Positions 41,738-50,484 of a DNA stretch of 64,000 nt are shown here, in pieces. The stretch spans positions 310,001 through 374,000 of the forward strand of contig NZ_JAGMUO010000097.1 in NCBI RefSeq assembly GCF_019049325.1, read 5' to 3'. Below the pieces are notes generated by a model. The model was not told where the DNA came from. It searched no databases and worked only from the letters and a program-made list of their open reading frames with translations. The stretch comes from Streptomyces sp. AC512_CC834 (GTDB lineage Bacteria; Actinomycetota; Actinomycetes; Streptomycetales; Streptomycetaceae). Each line of letters opens with the position of its first letter. Position 1 is the first letter of the stretch. The position numbers were made by a program, and so were the translations under genes.

Positions 41738-42730
41738 TCAACGGGGCTCCGCCGTCAGGGCCTTGACGCGCCGGAGGGTGAGCACGGTCTCCGCGGTGTG
41801 GACGTCGGTCAGGGCGCCGACCGTCTCGCTGAGGAACGTGTAGAGGTCGTCGGTGGTGCGGCACAGGACCGAGAGGGCCAGGTTGGTCCGTCCGGTGACG
41901 GCAGCGGCGAAGCGCACGGCCGGGTGGGCGGCGACGGTCCGTCCGGTCTCCGCCAGGGCGTGCGGTGCGACGGTGAGCCAGAGCAGCGCTTCGACGCCCT
42001 GGCCGAGGGGTTCGTGGTCGTACTCGACGGCGAGGTGGAGTACCCCGGTGGTGCGCAGGCGTTCGAGGCGCTTCTTGGCGGCCGTCTCGGACAGTCCGGT
42101 GACCGACTGCAGTTCGGTGAGGGTGGCGCGGCCGTCCCGGCGCAGGGCCTCCAGCATGGCCTGGTCGGTGCCGTCGAGCGTGACGGGCGTGGGGGTGGTG
42201 GGGGCGGGCGCCGGGGTGCGCAGTGCGGTCTCCTCGTCCGGTGCGAGGGCGCTGATCTTGCGCAGCCAGCGCAGCGAGTTGCCGTAGTAGGGGCGCAGGA
42301 CGCAGTGGGCGCCGACCGAGGTGACGTGCGGGGTGCGCTGGAGCCGTTCGAGAAGGAGGTCGTCGCGTTCGTGTCTGCTGCGGGGGGTGATCGCGCAGAT
42401 CACCTCGGTGCCGCCGGCGGCCAGGTCGACGTAGTGCGTGTCGGGCCGGGCGGCGAGCGTCGCGGCCAGCCGTCCGGCCGCCTTGTGGGTGCAGCCGAGC
42501 CGGACGATCCAGGTGGAGCGGCCCAGCCGGCTGTCGTCGACGACGCCGGTGATCCGCAGGTTCGCGGTGCTGCGCAGCCGCCGGAACCGTCGCGCGACGG
42601 TCTGGTCGGAGACGTCCAGGACCTGGGCGATACGGCTGAAGGACGCCCGGCCGTCGAGTTCGAGTGCCTGGAGCAGTTTCAGGTCGAGCGGGTCGAGAGT
42701 GTCGAACGTGTCGGAGGTCGGGGGCGCCAC
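41738..42730 (-). CDS. Double Lrp/AsnC-family transcriptional regulator
   Basis: The 330-residue protein contains two AsnC-type units in tandem. Each has a helix-turn-helix (LDLKLLQALELDGRASFSRIAQVLDVSDQTVARR, and TDQAMLEALRRDGRATLTELQSVTGLSETAAKKR) followed by a RAM-like ligand domain. Single-chain pseudodimers of this kind occur in actinobacteria. GTG 42730 follows AGGAG by 7 nt. The neighbour upstream on the same strand is an MFS exporter, a possible target. The effector is unknown. Confidence 0.88.
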   Translation of the reverse strand: MAPPTSDTFDTLDPLDLKLLQALELDGRASFSRIAQVLDVSDQTVARRFRRLRSTANLRITGVVDDSRLGRSTWIVRLGCTHKAAGRLAATLAARPDTHYVDLAAGGTEVICAITPRSRHERDDLLLERLQRTPHVTSVGAHCVLRPYYGNSLRWLRKISALAPDEETALRTPAPAPTTPTPVTLDGTDQAMLEALRRDGRATLTELQSVTGLSETAAKKRLERLRTTGVLHLAVEYDHEPLGQGVEALLWLTVAPHALAETGRTVAAHPAVRFAAAVTGRTNLALSVLCRTTDDLYTFLSETVGALTDVHTAETVLTLRRVKALTAEPR

Positions 42731-42869
42731 TGGCTTCTCCTGCGTGAGGGAAGGACGGCCGGCGAGCGGCCGGTGGTGGACGCGACGGCACGGTCCGGCC
42801 GTCATCGTATGGGTCGACGGCGGCGAGCGGCGGCCGGAGCCGTCCCGCTCGCCGCCGGTGGACGGCTCC

Positions 42870-44486
42870 CTACGGCCGCTGCGACACGCCGACCGGGGCG
42901 GCGGCGGCCTCGGCGTTGACGGACGCGACGGTGGCGGTGCGGTCCGGCCGCTCCCGCAACAGCACGGCGGCTGCCAGGGCGGCGAGCACCAGCAGGGCGG
43001 CCGAGACGGTCAGGCACAGGTGCAGGCCGTCGAGGAAGGCCTCGGAGACGGCGCCCAGCGCCCGGCCGGTCCGGGTGCCGAGGTCCAGTTGGGCCACGGC
43101 CCCGAGGCCGTCCGTCTCCGCCGTGCGCACCACCGTCCCCGCCGCGCCGCCCGTGAGGCCGGCGTCGGCGAGATGTCCGGGCAGCGTGTCCATCGCCCGG
43201 GTCGTCAGCAGCGCTCCCAGCACCGCCGGTCCCAGCGCGCCGCCGACCTGTCGGAAGGCGTTGTTGCCCGCGGCCGCCATTGGGGCCTGCCGGCCGGGCA
43301 CGGCGGAGACTGCCGTACTGGTGATGCAGGGGAAGGCGATGCCCAGGCCGAGGCCGAGGAGGGCCAGGCGCCAGGCCAGTGACGCGTAGGAGGTGCCCGC
43401 GTCGAGCGTCGTCAGCGACAGCAGGGCCGCCGCCGTGATCAGCAGCCTGGCCGTGATGAGCACCCGGGCCGAGACCCGCCGCATGACCCGGCCCATCACC
43501 ACGCCCAGGACCATCGACACGACGTTGACCAGCACCATCCGCACCCCGGCCTGCCAGGTGTCCAGTTGCTGCACCAGGCCGAGGTAGAGACTCAGCACGA
43601 AGAAGAAGCCGATCAGTCCGAGGAAGCTGACCAGGGCCACCAGCGTGGACGCCGTGAAGGCCGGGCTGCGGAACAGGGACAGGTCGAGCATCGGCTCGTC
43701 GGTACGGCGCTCCACCACCACGAAGACGCAGGCGCTCACGGCGGCCACCGCGAGGGCGATCAGTGTGCGCGGTGCGGTGAACGACTCGGCGCCGCCCTCG
43801 ATGACCCCGTACACCAGGGCCGTGATCGCCACCGCGGCACTGATCTGACCCGGCCAGTCCAGGCGCCGGGTCCCCTCGGTCCTGGACTCGGGCAGCAGGC
43901 GCGCCGCCACCGCCATCGTCACCAGGGACACCGGCACCGGCACCGGCACCGGCACCGGCAGCAGGAAGATCCACCGCCACCCGGCGTGCCCGACGACGAC
44001 TCCGGCGATCAGCGGTCCGACGACCATGGCGCCCATCATGCAGGCCGTCCACCAGCCGATGTACTTGCCGCGCTCGCGCGGTTCGGGCACCGCCTCGCTG
44101 ATGAGTGCCAGGGTGACCGGCAGCAGGGCGGCCGCACCGGCGCCCGCCAGCGCCTGCCCGGCCCACAGGACCTGTACCGAGCCCGCGCACAGCGACACCG
44201 CCGCACCGGCCGCGCACAGTGCCAGGCCCACCTGGTAGACCTTCCGGCGCCCATGCACGTCGCCGAACACGCCGGCGGTGAGGATCAGCGCGGCCACCGG
44301 CAGGACGAAGGCGTCGGACACCCATGACAGTTGCGCGGTGGACGCGCCCAGCGCCCGCTGGATCACCGGCAGGCTCACCGCCACCGTCGTCACCGGCAGA
44401 TAGGCGACGAACACGCCCGCACACGCCAGGGCGATGACGGCCGACCGCGCACGTGGGGTCGCCGCCGTCTTACTCGAAACGTTCAA
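42870..44486 (-). CDS. DHA2-family MFS multidrug exporter (14 TM)
   Basis: The 538-residue protein has about 14 membrane segments, motif A GVFGDVHGRRKVYQ and motif C-like GAGAAALLPVTLALI of drug:H+ antiporters. The start is TTG 44486, supported by GGGAGAA 6 nt upstream; the first methionine in frame is much further up without a site. A PVPVPVPVPV run in a membrane-edge loop is coded by five perfect ACCGGC units. It diverges from an FAD hydroxylase across 326 bp and is upstream of the AsnC gene. Confidence 0.9.
   Translation of the reverse strand: MNVSSKTAATPRARSAVIALACAGVFVAYLPVTTVAVSLPVIQRALGASTAQLSWVSDAFVLPVAALILTAGVFGDVHGRRKVYQVGLALCAAGAAVSLCAGSVQVLWAGQALAGAGAAALLPVTLALISEAVPEPRERGKYIGWWTACMMGAMVVGPLIAGVVVGHAGWRWIFLLPVPVPVPVPVSLVTMAVAARLLPESRTEGTRRLDWPGQISAAVAITALVYGVIEGGAESFTAPRTLIALAVAAVSACVFVVVERRTDEPMLDLSLFRSPAFTASTLVALVSFLGLIGFFFVLSLYLGLVQQLDTWQAGVRMVLVNVVSMVLGVVMGRVMRRVSARVLITARLLITAAALLSLTTLDAGTSYASLAWRLALLGLGLGIAFPCITSTAVSAVPGRQAPMAAAGNNAFRQVGGALGPAVLGALLTTRAMDTLPGHLADAGLTGGAAGTVVRTAETDGLGAVAQLDLGTRTGRALGAVSEAFLDGLHLCLTVSAALLVLAALAAAVLLRERPDRTATVASVNAEAAAAPVGVSQRP
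43930..43959. repeat. Five tandem 6-bp ACCGGC units in the MFS gene
   Basis: The repeat codes PV dipeptides; gain or loss of units would keep the frame. Confidence 0.85.
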
Positions 44487-44812
44487 GGAAGTTCTCCCGT
44501 GCGGTGCTTGGGCACCGCGGATATCGAATGTTCTCGCCCCACTGTGGACCTTTTTCGCGACCGGTAACCAGCCGGTACCCGCGGCACGACGGAAATCCGA
44601 CATGAGACCGCTTTGAAACCCGGAATTTCCTTCATCCGGTGGGCAGTAGGCCCTGGAGAGAGCATTTCCGATGAACGAACAAGGCCTGGGAAGCGCAAGT
44701 TAACCGTGCGTTTCCGACTGGTTTCCGATTGCCGAAAGGGCCGCTACGTTCGCCACGCATCGGTTTCCCGCACTTCTGCGGGTGGCCGGACGAACGACGC
44801 TAGGTGGTTGAA
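44487..44812. promoter_or_regulatory. Divergent regulatory gap between the MFS exporter and FAD hydroxylase
   Basis: The 326-bp gap holds three TTTCCGA words (near 44666, 44709 and 44720) and a perfect CCCGCA-N4-TGCGGG palindrome (44767-44782) about 30 bp before the hydroxylase start. It is lower in GC than its neighbours, as expected for promoters. No gene is seen. Confidence 0.45.
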
Positions 44813-45952
44813 ATGAACCGTGGCAGTGTTCTCGTCGTCGGCGGCGGAATCGGTGGCCTGTCCACCGCCGTCGCACTGCGCGAGGTCGGGTACGACGTCA
44901 ATGTCGTGGAGCTCCAGGAGGACCTCCACTCGTCGGTGTACGGGGTGGGCATCATCCAGCCGGTGAACGCCCTGCGCGCGCTGGACGCGATCGGCTGCGC
45001 CGAGGCGTGTCTGGCGGTGGGGTACTCGACCACGGCGTGGGGGCAGATGCTCGACGTGGACGGCAACCTGATCCGGGAGATGCCCGGCGCCAGGATCCCG
45101 GGCTCCGCTCTGCCGCCGATGAACGGCCTGACCCGGCCGCAGTTGCACCGGATCCTCACGGACCGGGCCGCCGAGGCCGGTGTCACCGTCGAGTACGGCA
45201 AGACCTTCACCACGCTGACCGACGGGCCCACGGGCGTGGACGTCGCCTACAGCGACGGTACGAGGAACACCGTGGACCTCGTCGTGGGCGCCGACGGCGT
45301 CCACTCCAAGGTGCGGCCCCATGTGTTGAGCGAGGACCTGAAGCCGGTCTACCTCGGCCAGTCGGCCTTCCGGCTCAACATCCCGCGGGAGCCGGAGATC
45401 GACCGGATCGTCCTTCAGCACGGCCCGGAGGGCCTGGCGGGCTTCGTGCCGATCGGCCCCGAGCTGGCCTACCTCTTCTACAACACCACGTGGGAGGAGG
45501 GACGTTGGCTGGACCAGGACAAGATGGCCGACGAACTGCGTGCGCGGCTCGCTCCGTTCGGCGGGCTCACCGGGCGGGTCCGGGACAAGTACGTCGACGA
45601 CGCGTCGCAGATCGTGTTCCGGCCGGAGGAGTGGCTGATCGCGCCGGCGCCGTGGCACCGCGGCCGGATCGTGCTGATCGGCGACGCCGTGCACGCGGTG
45701 ACCCCGCACCTCGGCCAGGGCGCGGCCCAGGCCATCGAGGACGGTGTCGTCCTCGCCGAGTGCCTGGCCTCGCACGGCGGCCACGAGGACGCGTTCGGCG
45801 CGTACGGCGAACGTCGATACGAGCGCTGCAGGCTCATCGTGGAGTCGTCGGTGGCGATCGGCGAGTACGAGATGGACCCGGCGGCCCACCCGGACTTCGA
45901 CCACGCCGGTCTGACCCAGCACGTACTGGAGTCGATGGTCCGGCCCATCTGA
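44813..45952 (+). CDS. FAD-dependent aromatic hydroxylase (PHBH-like)
   Basis: The 379-residue flavoprotein has the GxGxxG motif VLVVGGGIGGLSTAVAL, the DG motif LVVGADGVHSKVRP, and the GD motif GRIVLIGDAVHAVTPHLGQGAAQAIEDGVVLAE. These three together define group A flavin hydroxylases that act on phenols such as hydroxybenzoates and salicylate. The substrate is unknown, but the next genes process aromatic acids. AGGTGG lies 5 nt before ATG 44813. A solute-binding lipoprotein gene follows. Confidence 0.92.
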   Translation: MNRGSVLVVGGGIGGLSTAVALREVGYDVNVVELQEDLHSSVYGVGIIQPVNALRALDAIGCAEACLAVGYSTTAWGQMLDVDGNLIREMPGARIPGSALPPMNGLTRPQLHRILTDRAAEAGVTVEYGKTFTTLTDGPTGVDVAYSDGTRNTVDLVVGADGVHSKVRPHVLSEDLKPVYLGQSAFRLNIPREPEIDRIVLQHGPEGLAGFVPIGPELAYLFYNTTWEEGRWLDQDKMADELRARLAPFGGLTGRVRDKYVDDASQIVFRPEEWLIAPAPWHRGRIVLIGDAVHAVTPHLGQGAAQAIEDGVVLAECLASHGGHEDAFGAYGERRYERCRLIVESSVAIGEYEMDPAAHPDFDHAGLTQHVLESMVRPI

Positions 45953-46028
45953 CCGCCCGTCCTGACGACGGCCCATCCGCGTACCCGCTCGTCTGCTCAT
46001 CTCCTCATCCATTGAAAGGCAGTTCACC

Positions 46029-46997
46029 ATGGGGTTTCCCCTGCACGGGCTCGGGCGGTGGGCCGTCGCCGCGGCCGTCGGCGGCAGCGCGGTCCTGAGC
46101 GGCTGCGCGGAAGGCTCCGGCAGCGGCGGCGGATCGCTCACCATCGGCTTCGTCAACGGTGACACCAGCGGGTTCGCCACCTGCCTCCAGAAGGCCGTCG
46201 AGCAGGAGGCGAAGACCCGGAACGTCGCGCTCAACACGGCCAACTCGCAGATGGACGCCGGCAAGGAGCTGGCCAACATCGAGGACATGATCTCGCGTGG
46301 TGTCGACGCGCTGATCGTGCAGACCGTGAACATCGACGCGCTCGAAGGCGACATCGCCAAGGCCCGGGCGGCGGACGTGCCCATCTACCTGACCTCGCTC
46401 GCCACCGAGGACGTCTCCGACATCCTCGGCGCCGCCGCCGTCGACCTGAAGCGGCTCGGCGCCCTGGACGCCGGGTGGATCGCCGAGGACGCCGGAGGCA
46501 GGCCGGTCGAGGTCGGCGTCATCGCGGGCTCCCCCGGGGCCTCCTCCGACCTGATGGTCTCCGGCTTCACCGACGCGCTGCCCGACAACGCCTCGGTGGT
46601 GGCGAACCAGCCCGGCATGTTCAACCCGGTCAAGGCGCGGGAGGTCGCCGAGAACATGATCCAGGCCCACCCCGGCCTGGACTACGTCTTCGTCGCCAAC
46701 GAGGACATGGCCTTCGCCGCGCGCAAGACCTTCGACGCGGCCGGCGCCAAGGGCGTGCGGATCGTCACCGAGAACGGCACCGACGAGGGGCTGGCCGCCG
46801 TCGAGGACGGACGGTTCTCCGCCACCGTCGCGAACTCCCCGAAGGTCATCGGTGAGACGGCGGTCAGGAACACGGTCGCGCTGCTCGGCGGGGAGAACAC
46901 GGCGGACGGCGAGAGGCCCGACAAGATCGCCCGGATCCCGCTCACCCTGATCACCGAGGAGAACGTGGACGAGGCTCCCGAGTACTGTCCCGAGTGA
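46029..46997 (+). CDS. Solute-binding lipoprotein of an ABC transporter (ribose/PBP1 type)
   Basis: The 322-residue protein has a lipobox LSGC (Cys26) and the periplasmic-binding-protein type 1 fold: LTIGFVNGDTSGFATCLQKAVEQEA, DMISRGVDALIVQTVNIDALEGDIAKARAADVPIYL and GLDYVFVANEDMAFAARKTFDAAG. Such proteins carry sugars or similar ligands to an ABC permease; none is adjacent, so it is an orphan. The 76-bp gap from the hydroxylase and same direction allow an operon. Confidence 0.9.
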   Translation: MGFPLHGLGRWAVAAAVGGSAVLSGCAEGSGSGGGSLTIGFVNGDTSGFATCLQKAVEQEAKTRNVALNTANSQMDAGKELANIEDMISRGVDALIVQTVNIDALEGDIAKARAADVPIYLTSLATEDVSDILGAAAVDLKRLGALDAGWIAEDAGGRPVEVGVIAGSPGASSDLMVSGFTDALPDNASVVANQPGMFNPVKAREVAENMIQAHPGLDYVFVANEDMAFAARKTFDAAGAKGVRIVTENGTDEGLAAVEDGRFSATVANSPKVIGETAVRNTVALLGGENTADGERPDKIARIPLTLITEENVDEAPEYCPE

Positions 46998-47009
46998 CCC
47001 GTCGGGCCG

Positions 47010-47750
47010 TCACCGCCGCAGGCCGGGCAGCTCGCGTGGCTCGACGCGCTCCTCCACCGCCGTGTCGCCGTCGCGTACGACCACGTAGGCGCCCCTGCCC
47101 GGGACCTCCGTGACCGCCTCGGCCAGTTCGGTGCCGCGGTAGACGAGGCCGACACCGTCGTCCGTGCAGTGGGCCGTCGGGAGGGTGCCGTCGGCGACGA
47201 GGCGGTGGATCAGGGGGCGGCGGCCCGGGTCGACGTCGTAGTGCACGCCGTTGCCGTACGGCAGGAAGCCCAGGGCGTCGGTGACCGGGCGCAGTTCGGG
47301 GCCGAAGGAGTCGGTCGCGCCGCCCCGGAACCAGCACAGGGAGCCCGCGCTCACGCCGCTGAGCACGACGCCCGCCTCCCAGGCACGGCGCAGGATCCGG
47401 TCCAGGCCGTGCACGCGCCACACGGCCAGCAGGTTGGCCACCGAGCCGCCCATGACCCAGACGACGTCCTGGGCGAGCACGGTCTCCTCGACGTCCTCGA
47501 CGTTGGGCATGGGGAACAGGTGCAGCGGTGTCAGGTCGAACCCGGCGACGCGGGCCGCCTCCGTCATGCGGGCGGTGAAGTGCTCGGCGTCCCCTATGGC
47601 GGTGCCCACGTACAGGACACGGGGCCGGCGGCCGTGCGCGCCCGAGAGGTCCACGGCGTGATGGACCAGGGCGTCGAAGGTCACCATGGTCCGGCCACCC
47701 GCGCGGTGTCCGCCGGAGGTGGCGAGGATGGTCGGTTCCGGTGCCGTCAT
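47010..47750 (-). CDS. Peptidase E-like serine peptidase (family S51)
   Basis: The 246-residue protein has the nucleophile motif LSGVSAGSLCW (Ser134) of the S51 family, ILATSGGH near the N-terminus, and DDGVGLVYRGTEL near the C-terminus. Peptidase E cleaves Asp-X dipeptides; related cyanophycinases degrade cyanophycin. It is convergent with the solute-binding gene and unrelated in direction to the mandelate-type genes. Confidence 0.9.
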   Translation of the reverse strand: MTAPEPTILATSGGHRAGGRTMVTFDALVHHAVDLSGAHGRRPRVLYVGTAIGDAEHFTARMTEAARVAGFDLTPLHLFPMPNVEDVEETVLAQDVVWVMGGSVANLLAVWRVHGLDRILRRAWEAGVVLSGVSAGSLCWFRGGATDSFGPELRPVTDALGFLPYGNGVHYDVDPGRRPLIHRLVADGTLPTAHCTDDGVGLVYRGTELAEAVTEVPGRGAYVVVRDGDTAVEERVEPRELPGLRR

Positions 47751-47807
47751 GCGGGTGATCCTAACGACGGCCCGCCGACCGCTCGGTGACGGCTCGGTGA
47801 GCGGCCG

Positions 47808-48743
47808 TCACCGGGCGGTGGTCGGCGGCAGTTGGGCCGGGCTCACCTGCTCGCCCAGCACCTCCGCCATGAACTGCACCAGCCAGCGCTGCGCCGGGCT
47901 GCGTGAGGACTCGTGCCGTGCGTACAGGGCGATCTCGATCGGCTGGGTCTCGAACGGCAGCCGTACCAGGCGCAGTCGGTGGGAGGCGGTGAAGACCTCG
48001 CCGACGTACTCGGGCACGATGGCCACCAGGTCGGTCTGTTCCAGCAGGTAGGGCAGCATCGAGAAGCGGGTGGCGTCCACGGCCACCCGTTCCAGGAGCC
48101 CGTGCGCGCCCAGCAGGGCCCGGGGCGTGACGTGGCCGCTCGGTCCGAACACCGTCGCGTGGTGCTCGGCCGCGAGGTCCGGCAGCGTGACCGCGTCGCC
48201 CCGCACGCGCGGGTGGTCCGCGGCGACCATGAGGACGTAGCGCTCCCGGAAGAGCGGGATCCGCACGGTCAGGTGCGAGGTGATCACCGGGGTGGCCACG
48301 AACGCGTCGAGGTCGCCGCGCCGGAGCTGGCTCTCGGCCTCCTCCACGTCGAAGGGGCGGACGGTGAACGACACCCCCGGCGCCCGCTCGCGCGCGGCGG
48401 CGAGGAGCCTCGGCAGCAGAGTGGCCTCGCCGAGGTCGGAGAGGGCGATGGTGAAGCGGCCCGACATGGTCGCGGCGTCGAAGGCGTCGCCCTGCCGGAC
48501 CGTCCCGTCGATCTCCGCCAGGGCGCGCTGGAGCGGCTCGTACAGCCGTCGGGCGCCGGCCGTGGGCGTCAGTCCGCGCCCGTTGCGGCGGAACAGCTCG
48601 TCGTCGAAGTGGCGCCGGAGCTTGCCCAGGCTGTAGCTGACGGTGGGCTGCGTGACGTGGAGCGTCTCGGCGGTGGCCGTGACGCTGCCGGTCTCGTAGA
48701 GCAGGACGAAGACGCGGGCCAGGTTGAGATCGAAGGTGCCCAT
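47808..48743 (-). CDS. LysR-type regulator, probable activator of the benzoylformate locus
   Basis: The 311-residue protein has an N-terminal LysR helix-turn-helix (DLNLARVFVLLYETGSVTATAETLHVTQPTVSYSLGKLRRHF) and a co-inducer domain. It diverges from benzoylformate decarboxylase across 95 bp, where ATATCG occurs twice spaced 11 bp apart with an A/T-rich T-N11-A pattern, as expected for a LysR target. The co-inducer is likely a pathway aromatic acid. ATG 48743 gives the normal N-terminus. Confidence 0.92.
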   Translation of the reverse strand: MGTFDLNLARVFVLLYETGSVTATAETLHVTQPTVSYSLGKLRRHFDDELFRRNGRGLTPTAGARRLYEPLQRALAEIDGTVRQGDAFDAATMSGRFTIALSDLGEATLLPRLLAAARERAPGVSFTVRPFDVEEAESQLRRGDLDAFVATPVITSHLTVRIPLFRERYVLMVAADHPRVRGDAVTLPDLAAEHHATVFGPSGHVTPRALLGAHGLLERVAVDATRFSMLPYLLEQTDLVAIVPEYVGEVFTASHRLRLVRLPFETQPIEIALYARHESSRSPAQRWLVQFMAEVLGEQVSPAQLPPTTAR

Positions 48744-48838
48744 ATCGACAGACTCTATATCGGGGGGCCGAAACATCTATTGGTGCCCATGTCGCGGGGT
48801 GCCTAGCGTGTCCGGCATCACTTCGAAAGGAACCGTCC

Positions 48839-50428
48839 GTGCCATCCGTGCGCCGTGTCTCCCACTCCCTCCTGGAGCGTCAGGGGCTCACCACCGTCTT
48901 CGGCAATCCGGGCTCCAACGAGCTGCCCTTCCTCGCCGGGCTGCCCGACGGTTTCCGCTACGTCCTCGGTCTGCACGAGGGCGCCGTCGTCGGCATGGCC
49001 GACGGGTACGCCCAGGCGACCGGCCACCCGGTGCTGGTCAACCTGCACGCCGCGTCGGGTTCGGGCAACGCGATGGGCGCGCTGACCAATGCCGTGGCCT
49101 CCCGTACCCCGCTCGTGGTGGTGGCCGGCCAGCAGGTCAGGTCCGCCATCGGTCCGGAGGCCAACCTGGCGAGCGTCGACGCCCCGGCCCTGATGAAGCC
49201 GCTGGTCGGCTGGGCGGCGGAGCCGGCGTGCGCCGAGGACGTGCCGCGTGCGCTGGCCCAGGCGGTCTTCGAGGCGCGGCTCCAGCGCCGGCCCACGTAC
49301 CTGTCCGTGCCGTACGACGACTGGTCGGCCGACGCCGGCGACAACGCCCTGGCGGTGCTCGAGCGGCGGGTGCTGCGGGCGGCGGCGCCCGGCGGCGAGC
49401 AGCACCGGTGGCTCGTGGAACGGGTGGCCTCGGCCCGGCGCCCCGCGCTCGTGCTGGGCGGCGACATCGACTCGGCCGGCCGTTTCGACGACGCGGTGCG
49501 GCTGGCCGAGCGGCTGGGCGGCCCGGTGTGGGCGGCGCCCTCGCTGTTCCGGCTGCCGTTCCCCAACCGGCATCCGCTGTTCCGGGGTGTGCTGCCCGCC
49601 GGGATCGCGCCGGTCTCCGAGGCCTTCGAGGGGCACGACCTGGTGCTGGTGCTGGGCGCGCCGGTCTTCCGCTACCACGAGCACCTTCCCGGCCGGTATC
49701 TGCCCGAGGGCACCCGGCTGATCCAGGTGACCGAGGACGCCTCCGCCGCCGCGCGGGCGCCGATGGGCGAGGCGCTGGTCGCCGATCCGGGCGCCGTCAT
49801 CGACGTACTCCTCGAGTCGCTCGACGAGCCCGCGGCGCCCGCGGCGCCCGCGGGCGGGTACCGGCCGGTGGCCGAGCCGCTCGCCGTCGAGGGGCCGGGC
49901 CTGCATCCCGAGCAGGTCTTCGCCGCGCTGCGCGACGAACTGCCCGAGGACACCGCGTACGTCGTCGAGTCGACGTCGACCAACGCGGCGTGGTGGCGCC
50001 AGATGGACCTGCGCCGCCAGGGCTCCTACTACTTCCCGGCGGCCGGCGGACTCGGTTTCGGTCTGCCCGGCGCGGTCGGCGTCGCGATGGCACAGCCCGA
50101 CCGCCCGGTCGTCGCGGTGATCGGGGACGGCTCGGCCAACTACGGCATCACCGCCCTGTGGACGGCCGCGCAGCACCGGGTCCCACTGACCGTCGTGCTG
50201 CTGCGCAACGGCACGTACGGGGCGCTGCGCTGGTTCGGCGGTCTGCTCGGCGTGCCGGACGCGCCCGGCCTCGACATCCCGGGCCTCGACTTCACCCGTA
50301 TCGCGGAGGGCTACGGCGTCCGGGCCCAGCACGTCGGCGGGGTCGCGGAACTGCGCGCCGCGCTGGCCGAGCGGCCGGATCACCCCCGGCTGATCCAGGT
50401 GGACACGGCGCTCACCACGCCCTCCTGA
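48839..50428 (+). CDS. mdlC: Benzoylformate decarboxylase
   Basis: The thiamine-diphosphate enzyme converts benzoylformate to benzaldehyde and CO2 in mandelate degradation. The 529-residue protein keeps the catalytic residues known from the Pseudomonas putida enzyme: Ser26 in NPGSNELPF, Glu47 in LHEGAVVG, His70 in NLHAASGSG and His280 in FRYHEHLPG, plus the cofactor motif VIGDGSANYGITALWTAAQHRVP. Alignment by eye along the whole chain is strong. GTG 48839 follows AAAGGAA. It leads an operon with the next two genes. Confidence 0.95.
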   Translation: MPSVRRVSHSLLERQGLTTVFGNPGSNELPFLAGLPDGFRYVLGLHEGAVVGMADGYAQATGHPVLVNLHAASGSGNAMGALTNAVASRTPLVVVAGQQVRSAIGPEANLASVDAPALMKPLVGWAAEPACAEDVPRALAQAVFEARLQRRPTYLSVPYDDWSADAGDNALAVLERRVLRAAAPGGEQHRWLVERVASARRPALVLGGDIDSAGRFDDAVRLAERLGGPVWAAPSLFRLPFPNRHPLFRGVLPAGIAPVSEAFEGHDLVLVLGAPVFRYHEHLPGRYLPEGTRLIQVTEDASAAARAPMGEALVADPGAVIDVLLESLDEPAAPAAPAGGYRPVAEPLAVEGPGLHPEQVFAALRDELPEDTAYVVESTSTNAAWWRQMDLRRQGSYYFPAAGGLGFGLPGAVGVAMAQPDRPVVAVIGDGSANYGITALWTAAQHRVPLTVVLLRNGTYGALRWFGGLLGVPDAPGLDIPGLDFTRIAEGYGVRAQHVGGVAELRAALAERPDHPRLIQVDTALTTPS

Positions 50429-50484
50429 ACCAACTCGAACCCGACCGAACATCCTGACCGAAGATCCCGACGAGAGGGAAGACG

